From JAGRGG01 sp965217265 (lineage in GTDB: Bacteria > Pseudomonadota > Alphaproteobacteria > Geminicoccales > Geminicoccaceae), in NCBI GenBank assembly GCA_965217265.1, contig CBDCHP010000018.1, positions 124,001 through 188,000 on the forward strand: a stretch of DNA of 64,000 bases. The letters run 5' to 3'. Each line of letters opens with the position of its first letter. Position 1 is the first letter of the stretch. The position numbers were made by a program, and so were the translations under genes. Shown here in pieces: positions 52,143 through 60,577 of the stretch. The notes beneath the pieces were generated by a model. That model saw only the letters and a program-made list of their open reading frames with translations, ran no database searches and was not told the DNA's origin.

Positions 52143-53106
52143 GACGCACCAGCGTCTCGACAACGTGATCGACGTCGATGCCCTCGGTTCGTGCTCGAAA
52201 CGAGACCGCCATGCGGTGGCGCAGGACCGAGGGTGCCAGAACCGCCAGATCGTCGATCGAGGGCGCCAGGCGCCCCTGGAGCAGGGCGCGGGCGCGCACG
52301 GCCAGCATCAGGGCTTGACTCGCCCGGGGGCCGGGCCCCCAGGCGACATGCTCCTTGACGGCGGCGAGATCGCTCGTCGCCGGCCGGCCCTGGCGAACGA
52401 GGGTGAGGATCGCGTCGACCAGCTTCTCGCCGATCGGCATACGTCGCACGAGAGCTTGCAGGTCGAGCAGGCGCTCGGCGCGTAAGACCCGCTCGGCGCG
52501 CACGGTCTTGTCGGTCGTGGTGGCAAACAGCATCCGCCGCTCGGCCGCCTCGTCGGGGTAGGCGATGTTGACCTGCAAGAAGAAGCGGTCGAGCTGCGCT
52601 TCGGGCAGCGGGTAGGTCCCCTCGTGCTCGATCGGGTTTTGCGTCGCGATGACGTGGAAGGGGGCCGGGAGAGCGTGGGTCTGACCGGCCACGGTGACGC
52701 GGTGCTCCTGCATCGCTTCGAGCAGCGCCGACTGGGTGCGCGGGCTCGCGCGGTTGATCTCGTCGGCGAGCAGGATCTGGGTGAAGACGGGCCCCTTGAT
52801 GAAGCGAAAGCCGCGCCCCCCGCCCCGGTCCTCGTCGAGGATCTCGGAGCCGATGATGTCGGCCGGCATCAAGTCGGGGGTGAACTGCACCCGGCCCTGG
52901 TCGATGCCGAGCACGCGGCCGAGCGTGGCGGCAAGCCGCGTCTTGGCGAGCCCCGGCAGGCCCACCACCAAGGCGTGGCCGCCGGCGAGGATGGCGATCA
53001 GCGCCTCGTCGACGACGCGGTCCTGGCCGTAGATGACCTCGCCGACGTTGCGGCGCACGGCGACGAGTTCGTCGATTGCTTGCTCGATCTCGTGCTCGAC
53101 GGCCAT
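52132..53106 (-). CDS. MoxR family AAA+ ATPase
   Basis: MoxR ATPases are chaperone-like AAA+ proteins that act on VWA/DUF58 partner proteins. The 324 residues contain Walker A GLPGLAKTRLA near 48, Walker B ILLADEINRA near 110, sensor 1 VIATQNPIEHEGTYPLPEAQ, and the arginine-finger region LDRFFLQVNIAYPD. It is the first gene of the operon moxR-DUF58-DUF4159-membrane protein and diverges from the DUF1285 gene across a 140-base gap where no clear promoter could be fixed. Confidence 0.93.
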   Translation of the reverse strand: MAVEHEIEQAIDELVAVRRNVGEVIYGQDRVVDEALIAILAGGHALVVGLPGLAKTRLAATLGRVLGIDQGRVQFTPDLMPADIIGSEILDEDRGGGRGFRFIKGPVFTQILLADEINRASPRTQSALLEAMQEHRVTVAGQTHALPAPFHVIATQNPIEHEGTYPLPEAQLDRFFLQVNIAYPDEAAERRMLFATTTDKTVRAERVLRAERLLDLQALVRRMPIGEKLVDAILTLVRQGRPATSDLAAVKEHVAWGPGPRASQALMLAVRARALLQGRLAPSIDDLAVLAPSVLRHRMAVSFRARTEGIDVDHVVETLVRRAG

Positions 53107-53246
53107 CGGTGTCCCTCACGCGCTGTTGACGAGGCCGGATTGGCTGTGCAGCCGACGGGCCTTATCTTGTAAGCTAGGCGAAGGTGCGGCTTAAGGGTAG
53201 GGTCTATGGTCGATGGGTTGATCGAAGGTTGCATTGATAGGTTGCG

Positions 53247-53771
53247 ATGAGCGGCAAACGGAGCTTCGACGCCGGGGCGATCCTGGAGCGCCTGCGCGCA
53301 GGCGGGTCCGAGGGCCAGCGGCTCGACATGCGCATCGACGCGAACGGGCTCTGGTACCACGAGGGCGGGCGGATCGGGCGCCCCGCCTTGTGCCGCCTGT
53401 TCGCCTCCGTGCTGCACAAGGACGAGGACGGTCGGCACTGGCTCGTGACCCCGGTCGAGCAGGGGCGGGTCGCGGTCGAGGACGTCGCCTTCGTCGCGGT
53501 CGAGGTCGAGGCGATCGGCGGGGGCGAGACCCAGCGTCTGCGCTTTCGCACCAATCTTGACGAATGGTGCGAGGCGGGGCCGGACCACCCGCTCGTCGTG
53601 CGCGAGGGGCCGCTCGGGGTGGCGCCCTACGTCAACGTCCGCGGGCGCCTGGAGGCACGGCTGCTGCGGTCGGTCTACTATCACCTCGTCGACCTCGCGC
53701 ACGAGACGGAGGACGGCAAGCTCGCGGTCTGGAGCGGGGGCCGTCGCTTCGAACTCGGCGACACCGCTTGA
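53247..53771 (+). CDS. DUF1285 domain-containing protein
   Basis: The 174-residue protein has the DUF1285 pattern: IDANGLWYHEGGRIGRPALC near 30-50, HWLVTPVEQGRVAVEDVAFV in the middle and GVAPYVNVRGRLEARLLRSV near the end. Its biochemical role is unknown. It is cytoplasmic, with no signal or membrane segment. The stop overlaps the TTG start of the Nudix gene (TTGA), giving a coupled trio with the nucleotidyltransferase. Confidence 0.88.
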   Translation: MSGKRSFDAGAILERLRAGGSEGQRLDMRIDANGLWYHEGGRIGRPALCRLFASVLHKDEDGRHWLVTPVEQGRVAVEDVAFVAVEVEAIGGGETQRLRFRTNLDEWCEAGPDHPLVVREGPLGVAPYVNVRGRLEARLLRSVYYHLVDLAHETEDGKLAVWSGGRRFELGDTA

Positions 53772-54382
53772 GCGCGTGGCGCGAACGCCTGCACGCGGTT
53801 CTGGCAGCGCCTTTGCCGGCGACGGTGGTGGCGGGCGACCAGGGCGCGGCCGAGCTTCAAGCAACGCCGCGACGGGCGGCCGCCGTCCTCATCGGGATCG
53901 TGGCACGGGCCGACGATCCGACGATCCTCTTCACCCGGCGCACCGCACACCTCAAGGCGCACGCGGGCCAGATCAGCTTTCCGGGCGGGAGCATCGAGCC
54001 AAAGGACGCTGGGCCGGTCGCGGCCGCCTTGCGCGAGGCGCACGAGGAGATCGGCCTCGACCCCTTGCAAGTCGAGGTGCTCGGGCGCCTCGACCCCTAC
54101 GACACGATCACCGGCTTTCGCATCCACCCGATCGTCGGCTGGATTGAGCCGCCGGTCGCGTTCGCCTTGGACCCGTTCGAGGTCGAGGAACTGTTCGAGG
54201 TGCCGCTCGCCTTCGTCCTGGACCGGGCCAACCACGCGAGCGGCACCGTCGAGCGCGGCGGCCGGACCCGGCGCTTCTTTCGCCTGCCGTTTCGCCACTA
54301 CGACATCTGGGGCGCCACCGCCGGGATGCTGGTCAACTTCGTCGCCGCGGTGGAAGGCGCGGCCGGGAAGGAGGCGCTTTGA
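53768..54382 (+). CDS. Nudix hydrolase, CoA-pyrophosphatase type
   Basis: The 204-residue protein has a Nudix box GSIEPKDAGPVAAALREAHE continuing EIGL, which is the catalytic magnesium-binding helix, and the adjacent AHAGQISFPGG stretch typical of the NudL/coenzyme A diphosphatase group. The likely reaction is hydrolysis of CoA to 4'-phosphopantetheine and 3',5'-ADP. The TTG start overlaps the DUF1285 stop by 4 bases. The reading frame upstream lies in DUF1285 and is not Nudix-like. Confidence 0.85.
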   Translation: MSAWRERLHAVLAAPLPATVVAGDQGAAELQATPRRAAAVLIGIVARADDPTILFTRRTAHLKAHAGQISFPGGSIEPKDAGPVAAALREAHEEIGLDPLQVEVLGRLDPYDTITGFRIHPIVGWIEPPVAFALDPFEVEELFEVPLAFVLDRANHASGTVERGGRTRRFFRLPFRHYDIWGATAGMLVNFVAAVEGAAGKEAL

Positions 54383-55587
54383 GGGCGCTCGAAGGGGCCG
54401 CGTGGCTCAAGGCCGCCGAGACGCAGACTCTGATGGCGGCGCTCCAAGCCGGGCGCGGCGAGGCCCGCTTCGTTGGCGGCTGCGTGCGCGACACGCTGCT
54501 CGACCCGAGCCTTGACAGGATCGACATCGACGTCGCGACCCAGGAGCGGCCGGAGGCGGTGATGGCGCTCTTGCGGCCGATCGAGGCGCGCGTCCTGCCG
54601 ACCGGGCTCAAGCACGGCACGGTGACGGCGATCCTCGGCGGCCGGGGCTACGAGATCACGACCTTGCGCGAGGACGTCGCCTGCGACGGGCGCCACGCCG
54701 AGGTGCGCTTCGGCAGGGATTTCAGGATCGACGCGGCGCGGCGCGACTTCACCATCAACACGCTCGCCTGCGATGCGCAAGGGCGCCTCCACGACGAGAT
54801 CGGCGGCTACGATGATTTGATCGCGGGCATGGTGCGCTTCGTCGGCGAGCCCCGCCGGCGCATCGCCGAGGACTACTTGCGCATCCTGCGCTTCTTTCGC
54901 TTCCACGCCCGCTTTGCCAAGAACGGCTTCGATCAAGCGGCGCTCGACGCCTGCGTCGTCCTGCAGGAAGGCTTGGATCGGCTCTCGGCCGAGCGCAAGC
55001 GGCAGGAATTGCTCCGCCTCCTCGTCCTGCCGGGCCTCATGCGCGTCCTGCCGACGATGCACTCGACGGGCATCCTCGGCCGCATCCTGGGCGTCCCCGC
55101 CGATACCGACCGGCTCGGGCGTCTCCTGCCGCACGAGCCGGCGGGCGACGCGGTCCTGCGCCTCGTCGCCCTGGCGCGGGGGCCGAACGTCCAGGCGGGC
55201 GCACTGGGCGAACGGCTCAGGCTCTCGGGCCAGGAGACCGCGCGCCTGGACGCCTTGCTGCGCGACCCGCCCTTGCCGGACCCGGACGCCCCGCCCGAAG
55301 CCCACCACCGCGCCGCCGCGCGCCTCGGGGTCGAGCGCTACCGCGACCTCGCCCGCCTGCGCGCCGCGACGGACGGCGCCTCGCCCGCCACGGCACTTCG
55401 AGCACTCGAAGGGTTCACCTTGCCCGACTTCCCGCTCTCCGGCGACGACCTCCTCGCCAGGGGCCTGAGCGGGCCGGAACTCGGGCGGGGCTTGCGCGAA
55501 CTGCGCGAGGTTTGGATCGGGGCCGATTTCAGGCCGTCCAAGGAAAGCCTCCTTCGCCACCTGGACGCCGGCGACGGGGATGCTTAA
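54379..55587 (+). CDS. CCA tRNA nucleotidyltransferase / poly(A)-polymerase family
   Basis: This class II nucleotidyltransferase adds or repairs CCA at tRNA 3' ends. The 402 residues have the GGCVRDTLL motif near 33, the catalytic DRIDIDVAT aspartates near 46, RRDFTINTLACDAQG near 130 and GYDDLIAG...RILRFFRFHARFA, the standard head and neck motifs. The TTG at 54379, 4 bases after GGAGG, overlaps the Nudix stop. The tRNA genes seen in this window all encode their CCA, so the enzyme would act mainly in repair on them. Confidence 0.9.
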   Translation: MRALEGAAWLKAAETQTLMAALQAGRGEARFVGGCVRDTLLDPSLDRIDIDVATQERPEAVMALLRPIEARVLPTGLKHGTVTAILGGRGYEITTLREDVACDGRHAEVRFGRDFRIDAARRDFTINTLACDAQGRLHDEIGGYDDLIAGMVRFVGEPRRRIAEDYLRILRFFRFHARFAKNGFDQAALDACVVLQEGLDRLSAERKRQELLRLLVLPGLMRVLPTMHSTGILGRILGVPADTDRLGRLLPHEPAGDAVLRLVALARGPNVQAGALGERLRLSGQETARLDALLRDPPLPDPDAPPEAHHRAAARLGVERYRDLARLRAATDGASPATALRALEGFTLPDFPLSGDDLLARGLSGPELGRGLRELREVWIGADFRPSKESLLRHLDAGDGDA

Positions 55588-55620
55588 GTAAGTCTGAGCG
55601 CGGATCGTTTGGTCCGTCGC

Positions 55621-55649
55621 TTGCAAATCATGTGCGCCAAAGTTATCAA
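55621..55649 (+). promoter_or_regulatory. Candidate promoter for rpsB-tsf
   Basis: TTGCAA (55621-55626) and TATCAA (55644-55649) are separated by exactly 17 bases in the 177-base gap before rpsB. The implied leader is about 110 bases and contains a CCGGT...ACCGG hairpin near 55696-55718. S2 leader regulation exists in other bacteria, but no specific match was made. Confidence 0.5.
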
Positions 55650-55764
55650 GCGCGCGATCTCACACGCAGGCTTGAGGGGCGGCGAGTCCCATAACCGGTG
55701 TTCGGTCGGTTGACCGGATTACGAGGCCTGCGGCGGAACAACCGGAAAAGGTTTGAACCAAGAC

Positions 55765-56661
55765 ATGGCATTCCCCGACTTCACCATGCGCCAGCTCCTC
55801 GAAGCCGGCGTGCACTTTGGCCACCAGACCCGGCGCTGGAACCCGAAGATGGACCCCTACATCTTCGGCACCCGCAACGGCATCCACGTCCTCGACCTGA
55901 CGCAGACCGTGCCGATGCTCGACCACGCCTTGAAGGCGGTGCGCGACGTCGTCGCCGGCGGCGGCCGGATCCTCTTCGTCGGCACCAAGCGTCAGGCGCA
56001 GGATCCCGTCGCGAGTGCCGCCCAGCGCTGCGGCCAGTACTACGTCAACCACCGCTGGCTGGGCGGCATGCTCACCAACTGGCGCACCATCTCGCACTCG
56101 ATCCGACGCCTGCGCGACCTCGAGGCGCGCCTGGGCGAGGGCGGCTCCGGCTTCACCAAGAAGGAGCTGCTGCAACTCGACCGCGAGAAGGACCGGCTCG
56201 ACCGGGCGCTCGGCGGGATCAAGGACATGGGCGGCCTGCCCGACCTCCTGTTCGTCATCGACACCAACAAGGAGTCGATCGCGATCACCGAGGCGCAGAA
56301 GCTGGGCCTGCCGGTCGTCGCCGTCCTCGACAGCAACTCCGACCCGAACGGTATTCGCTACCCCATCCCCGGCAACGACGACGCCAGCCGCGCCATCAAC
56401 CTCTACTGCGACTTGATGGTGGCGGCGGTGCTGGACGGCATCCAGGCCGAGATGACCGCGAGCGGCGTCGACCTCGGCGAGGTCGAGAACCTGGACGAGG
56501 CGTCGATCGAGCCGGTCGACGCCCCCGAGGTCGAGGAGGTCGGGGCGGCGAATGGGTCGAACGAGGGCGAAGCCGCGCCGGCGGGCGGGGCCGAGGCCCC
56601 GCCCCCGCCCGCGGGCGAGACCTCCGTCCCCGCCGAAACTGAGGTCCAGAGCGGCGCCTGA
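55765..56661 (+). CDS. rpsB: 30S ribosomal protein S2 with long acidic C-terminal tail
   Basis: S2 binds late to the small subunit and helps S1 attach. The 298-residue protein begins MAFPDFTMRQLLEAGVHFGH and has RWNPKMDPYIFGTRNGIHVL and the GDDDASRAINLYCDLM-like ending of the core. The C-terminus carries an acidic, glycine- and proline-rich extension of about 60 residues (EVENLDEASIEPVDAPEVEE and beyond), a common feature of alphaproteobacterial S2. The start could be TTG 55753, but ATG 55765 fits the family better. Confidence 0.96.
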   Translation: MAFPDFTMRQLLEAGVHFGHQTRRWNPKMDPYIFGTRNGIHVLDLTQTVPMLDHALKAVRDVVAGGGRILFVGTKRQAQDPVASAAQRCGQYYVNHRWLGGMLTNWRTISHSIRRLRDLEARLGEGGSGFTKKELLQLDREKDRLDRALGGIKDMGGLPDLLFVIDTNKESIAITEAQKLGLPVVAVLDSNSDPNGIRYPIPGNDDASRAINLYCDLMVAAVLDGIQAEMTASGVDLGEVENLDEASIEPVDAPEVEEVGAANGSNEGEAAPAGGAEAPPPPAGETSVPAETEVQSGA

Positions 56662-56690
56662 GGCGTCGCGGCAACGATTGAAGATTGAAC

Positions 56691-57614
56691 ATGGCAGCGA
56701 TCACTTCCGCGATGGTGAAAGAGCTCCGCGAGCGGACCGGGGCCGGGATGATGGATTGTAAGAAGGCGCTCACCGAGAACGACGGCGACATGGAAGCGTC
56801 GGTGGACTGGCTGCGCAAGAAGGGCCTCGCCGCCGCGGCGAAGAAGGCCGGCCGCGTCACCAGCGAGGGGCTGATCGGCCTCGCGCTGAAGGACGGGGTC
56901 GGCGCGGTCGTCGAGGTCAACTCCGAGACCGACTTCGTCGCCCGCAACGAGACCTTCCAAAAGCTCGTTTCCGGCATCGCCGATTTGGCGCCCGAGGCCG
57001 CCGGCGATTTGGAGCGGCTGAAGGCGATGACGTTGGCCGGCGGCAAGACGGTCGAGGCCGAGCTGGCCGAGGCCGTCGGCGTTATCGGCGAGAACATCAA
57101 TCTGCGCCGCACCGCCGCGGTCGCGGTCGCGGAGGGCGCCGTCGGCGGTTACGTCCACGCGCAGCAGGCACCGGGCCTGGGCAAGATCGGCGTTCTGGTC
57201 GGTCTGCGATCGAACGGTGACGCCGCCAAGCTCGCCGAACTCGGTAAGCAGCTCGCGATGCACGTCGCCGCCGCCAACCCGCAGGCGGTCGACGTCGCCG
57301 GCATCGACCCCGCCGTGGTCGAGCGCGAGCGGGCGATCTTCAGCGACCAGGCCCGCGCCTCGGGCAAGCCCGACAACATCGTTGAGAAGATGGTCGAGGG
57401 CCGGGTGCGCAAGTTCTACGAGGAGAGCGTCCTCACCGAGCAGGTGTTCGTCATCGACACCGACAAGCGCGTCAAGGAGGCGGTCGAGGCGACGGCGAAG
57501 GAGATCGGCGCCCCGATCAAGATCATCGGCTTCGTGCGCATGGCGCTCGGCGAGGGGGTCGAGAAGCGCGAGGACGACCTCGCCGCCGAGGTCGCCAAGC
57601 TGACGTCAAGCTGA
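56691..57614 (+). CDS. tsf: Elongation factor Ts
   Basis: EF-Ts is the guanine-nucleotide exchange factor for EF-Tu, which has two identical genes in this window. The 307-residue protein has the N-terminal UBA-like domain (VKELRERTGAGMMDCKKALT), the SETDFVARNETF core motif, and two dimer-like subdomains ending with the REDDLAAEVAKLTSS tail. The start at MAAITSAMV is preferred over a TTG two codons upstream. It follows rpsB after 29 bases and is cotranscribed with it. Confidence 0.97.
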   Translation: MAAITSAMVKELRERTGAGMMDCKKALTENDGDMEASVDWLRKKGLAAAAKKAGRVTSEGLIGLALKDGVGAVVEVNSETDFVARNETFQKLVSGIADLAPEAAGDLERLKAMTLAGGKTVEAELAEAVGVIGENINLRRTAAVAVAEGAVGGYVHAQQAPGLGKIGVLVGLRSNGDAAKLAELGKQLAMHVAAANPQAVDVAGIDPAVVERERAIFSDQARASGKPDNIVEKMVEGRVRKFYEESVLTEQVFVIDTDKRVKEAVEATAKEIGAPIKIIGFVRMALGEGVEKREDDLAAEVAKLTSS

Positions 57615-57700
57615 CCCGGACGTTCGACCGGTTCACTGCCCTTGGCGAACCGGCACGACCTCGCCCGTAACCAGCCCCCGCCGCCGGACGACCGCCGCCA

Positions 57701-58447
57701 ATGACCAGTTTGTCCTCGACGCCGACGCCCCGCTACCGGCGGGTTCTCTTGAAGATGTCCGGCGAGGCGCTGCTCGGCGATCGCGAATCGGGGCACGACC
57801 CGAAGATTCTGCGCCAGCTCGCCGACGACGTCGCCGCCGCGCGTGAGATGGGCGTCGAGGTCTGCCTCGTCATCGGCGGCGGCAACATGATCCGCGGCTC
57901 GACCCTGGCCGCGGCCGGCGTCGAGCGTGCGAGTGCCGATTACATGGGCATGCTCGGCACGGTCATCAACGCGCTCGCCGTGCAGAGCGTGATGGAGCAG
58001 GCGGGCCTCGTCACCCGCGTCATGTCGGCGATCCCGATGTCGGCGGTCTGCGAGCCCTACATCCGCCGCCGGGCGATCCGGCATCTGGAGAAGGGCCGCG
58101 TCGTCATCTTCGCCGCCGGCACGGGCAATCCCTTCTTCACGACCGACACGGCCGCCGCCCTTCGCGCCGCCGAGACCGGCTGCGGCGCCATCTTCAAGGG
58201 CACGCAGGTGGACGGGGTCTACGCCGCCGACCCCAAGCGCGACCCGAACGCCGTTCGCTTCGACAAGCTGACATATCTCGAAGTCCTGGCGAGGGATTTG
58301 AAGGTGATGGACGCTTCGGCCATCTCGCTGGCGCGCGAGAGCAAGATCCCCATCATCGTGTTCTCGATCCACGCACCCGGCGCGTTCGCCCGCGTGCTGC
58401 AAGGCCAAGCGCCGCACACGACGATTACCGAGGAGACATTGGCATGA
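57701..58447 (+). CDS. pyrH: UMP kinase
   Basis: PyrH phosphorylates UMP to UDP with ATP and is a hexameric, regulated enzyme of pyrimidine synthesis. The 248 residues have KMSGEALLGD near the N-terminus, VIGGGNMIRG near 58, AAGTGNPFFTTDTAAALRA near 140 and the KGTQVDGVYAADPKRDP signature. It overlaps frr by 4 bases. A gap of 86 bases to tsf contains only a 7-bp hairpin without a T-run. Confidence 0.97.
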   Translation: MTSLSSTPTPRYRRVLLKMSGEALLGDRESGHDPKILRQLADDVAAAREMGVEVCLVIGGGNMIRGSTLAAAGVERASADYMGMLGTVINALAVQSVMEQAGLVTRVMSAIPMSAVCEPYIRRRAIRHLEKGRVVIFAAGTGNPFFTTDTAAALRAAETGCGAIFKGTQVDGVYAADPKRDPNAVRFDKLTYLEVLARDLKVMDASAISLARESKIPIIVFSIHAPGAFARVLQGQAPHTTITEETLA

Positions 58448-59007
58448 GCGGGGGCGATCCGGACCTCGACGATGTCGAGAAGCGCATGGACAGCGCGGTC
58501 GACGTATTCAGAAAAGAACTGGTGGGCCTGCGCACCGGCCGCGCCTCGGCGAGCCTCCTGGAGCCGATCACGGTCGAGGCCTACGGCTCGGAGATGCCGC
58601 TCAACCAAGTCAGCACGGTCAGCGTGCCCGAGCCGCGGATGCTCACCGTCCAGGTCTGGGACCGGGGGCTTGCCAAGGCGGTCGAGAAGGCGATCCGCAA
58701 CGCGTCCTTGGGCCTCAACCCGATCGGCGAGGGCCAGCTCATCCGCGTGCCGCTGCCCGAACTGAGCGAGGAGCGACGCAACGACCTCGTCAAGGTGGCG
58801 CACCGCTACGCCGAGCAGGCGCGGATCGCCGTGCGCAACGTCCGCCGCAGCGGCATGGATATGCTCAAGAAGATGGAGAAGGACGGCGACATCAGCCAAG
58901 ACGACCAGCGCCTCTACGCCGACGAGATCGAAGGCCTGACGAAGCGCCACGTCGAGCGCATCGACGATCTTCTCGCCGGCAAAGAACGGGACATCCTGCA
59001 GGTTTAA
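58444..59007 (+). CDS. frr: Ribosome recycling factor
   Basis: RRF splits post-termination ribosomes together with EF-G. The 187-residue protein has the expected long helical hairpin, with RTGRASASLLEPITVEAYGS near 30, LNQVSTVSVPEPRMLTVQVW and the C-terminal DEIEGLTKRHVERIDDLLAG. The ATG overlaps the pyrH stop as ATGA. The order tsf-pyrH-frr-uppS-cdsA-dxr-rseP-bamA is conserved in many proteobacteria. Confidence 0.97.
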   Translation: MSGGDPDLDDVEKRMDSAVDVFRKELVGLRTGRASASLLEPITVEAYGSEMPLNQVSTVSVPEPRMLTVQVWDRGLAKAVEKAIRNASLGLNPIGEGQLIRVPLPELSEERRNDLVKVAHRYAEQARIAVRNVRRSGMDMLKKMEKDGDISQDDQRLYADEIEGLTKRHVERIDDLLAGKERDILQV

Positions 59008-59016
59008 GTCCGCCCC

Positions 59017-59751
59017 GTGCCCGAAGCCCTGCAGCAGCAGTCACCGCGGGACCTGCCATCCCACGTGGCGATCATCATGGACGGCAACCGCCGTTGGGCG
59101 CGCGCGCGGAGCATGCCGGCCGTCCTCGGCCACCGGCGTGGCGCGGACGCCGTGCGCCGCGCCGTCGAGGGCTGCTGCGAACTGCAGATCCCCTACCTCA
59201 CCCTCTACGCCTTCTCGTCCGAGAACTGGGCCCGGCCGCGGGGCGAGATCGCCGAACTGATGAACCTCCTGCGCTACTATCTCCGTCGGGAGATCGACGC
59301 GCTCGACCAGAACGGGGTGCGGGTCAGGGTCATCGGCGAGCGCGGCCGCCTGGACGACGACATCTTGAGCCTCATCGCCGGGGCCGAGGACCGGACCGCG
59401 CGCAACGCCCGCCTGCAGATGATCATCGCGCTCAACTACGGCGGCAGGTCCGAGATCGTCCGCGCCGCCAAGCGGGCGATGCAGGCGATCAAGCGGGGCG
59501 AGGCGTCGATCGAGGGCATCTCGGAGGACACGTTCGCCCGGTTCCTCGACACGGCCGACGTGCCCGACCCGGACCTCTTGATCCGCACCGGCGGCGAGCA
59601 CCGGGTCAGCAACTTCCTCCTCTGGCAGTTGGCATACACCGAACTCGTCTTCCTGCCGGTCAGCTGGCCGGACTTTTCCAAGGTTCACCTCAACGATGCC
59701 ATCGCCGAATTCATGCGACGCGAGCGGCGCTACGGCGCCTCGGCCGTCTAG
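59017..59751 (+). CDS. uppS: Isoprenyl transferase (undecaprenyl diphosphate synthase)
   Basis: UppS makes the C55 lipid carrier used for peptidoglycan and O-antigen synthesis. The 244 residues contain the catalytic HVAIIMDGNRRWARAR motif near 16-31, YLTLYAFSSENWARP near 65 and the LLIRTGGEHRVSNFLLWQLA signature near 190. The start is GTG 59017, 9 bases after the frr stop. The gene lies directly before cdsA, whose start follows the stop by 4 bases. Confidence 0.95.
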   Translation: MPEALQQQSPRDLPSHVAIIMDGNRRWARARSMPAVLGHRRGADAVRRAVEGCCELQIPYLTLYAFSSENWARPRGEIAELMNLLRYYLRREIDALDQNGVRVRVIGERGRLDDDILSLIAGAEDRTARNARLQMIIALNYGGRSEIVRAAKRAMQAIKRGEASIEGISEDTFARFLDTADVPDPDLLIRTGGEHRVSNFLLWQLAYTELVFLPVSWPDFSKVHLNDAIAEFMRRERRYGASAV

Positions 59752-59755
59752 CGCG

Positions 59756-60577
59756 ATGGGCGTGACCAAAGCGATCGACAAGGATATCGGCGTTCGCGTC
59801 GTCTCCAGCCTGTGCATGGCGATCGCCGCCTTCGCCCTCATCTGGCTCGGCAGCCTCGCCACCGTCCTCTTGGCCTCGCTCATCGCCGTCTTCATGGCGC
59901 GGGAGTGGACGTGTCTGACCCTGCCGGCACCGCGGCGCGCGGGGGTCGCCCTCCTCCTCGCGGCGCCGGTGATCGTCCTCCTTCTAGCGCTTTGGGCCTA
60001 CTTTCACGGCGCACCCGGCGGCGCCCTGACGCTCGCGGTCGGGCTCGCCGCCCTCCTCTTGGCACCGGTCGCGCTCCACGCGGGGCGGCGGGGCCGGGCC
60101 GGGGCGGTCTGGGCTGCGGGGGTCGTCTACCTGGGACTGCCGGGCTTGTGCCTCTTGGACCTGCGCCTGGAAGACAACGGCGGCTGGTACGTCAGCTGGA
60201 TCGTCCTCGTCGTCATCGCGACCGACAGCTTCGCGTACTTGAGCGGCAAGCTCTTGCAAGGGCCGAAGCTGGCGCCGCGCATCAGTCCGGGCAAGACCTG
60301 GACCGGCCTCATCGGGGGTGCCTGCGGTGCTGGGCTCGCCGGGCTCTTGGCCGCGGGCTTCATCGGCGTCGCCCCGCGCACCGGCTTCCTGCTCGGCGCC
60401 GCCGTCGCCCTCGTCGCACAGGTGGGCGACTTGTTCGAATCGATCATGAAGCGCCGCGCCGGGGTCAAGCACAGCGGCAACCTCATCCCCGGCCACGGCG
60501 GCGTCCTGGACCGCGTCGACGGCTACCTGTTCGCTCTTCCCGTTTTCACCCTCGTCGTGCTGCTGACCCGGCCGTGA
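59756..60577 (+). CDS. cdsA: Phosphatidate cytidylyltransferase
   Basis: CdsA makes CDP-diacylglycerol for phospholipid synthesis in the inner membrane. The 273-residue protein has about seven hydrophobic segments and the C-terminal family signature GDLFESIMKRRAGVKHSGNL followed by IPGHGGVLDRVDG. The SPGKTWTGLIGG motif precedes it. The start at MGVTKAIDKDIGVR is chosen by family fit; the open frame runs into uppS. It overlaps dxr by 4 bases (GTGA). Confidence 0.95.
   Translation: MGVTKAIDKDIGVRVVSSLCMAIAAFALIWLGSLATVLLASLIAVFMAREWTCLTLPAPRRAGVALLLAAPVIVLLLALWAYFHGAPGGALTLAVGLAALLLAPVALHAGRRGRAGAVWAAGVVYLGLPGLCLLDLRLEDNGGWYVSWIVLVVIATDSFAYLSGKLLQGPKLAPRISPGKTWTGLIGGACGAGLAGLLAAGFIGVAPRTGFLLGAAVALVAQVGDLFESIMKRRAGVKHSGNLIPGHGGVLDRVDGYLFALPVFTLVVLLTRP

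Noticed and set aside
57628..57653. Hairpin between tsf and pyrH as a terminator
   Set aside because: The 7-bp stem has a 12-base loop and no T-run. The genes are probably read together.
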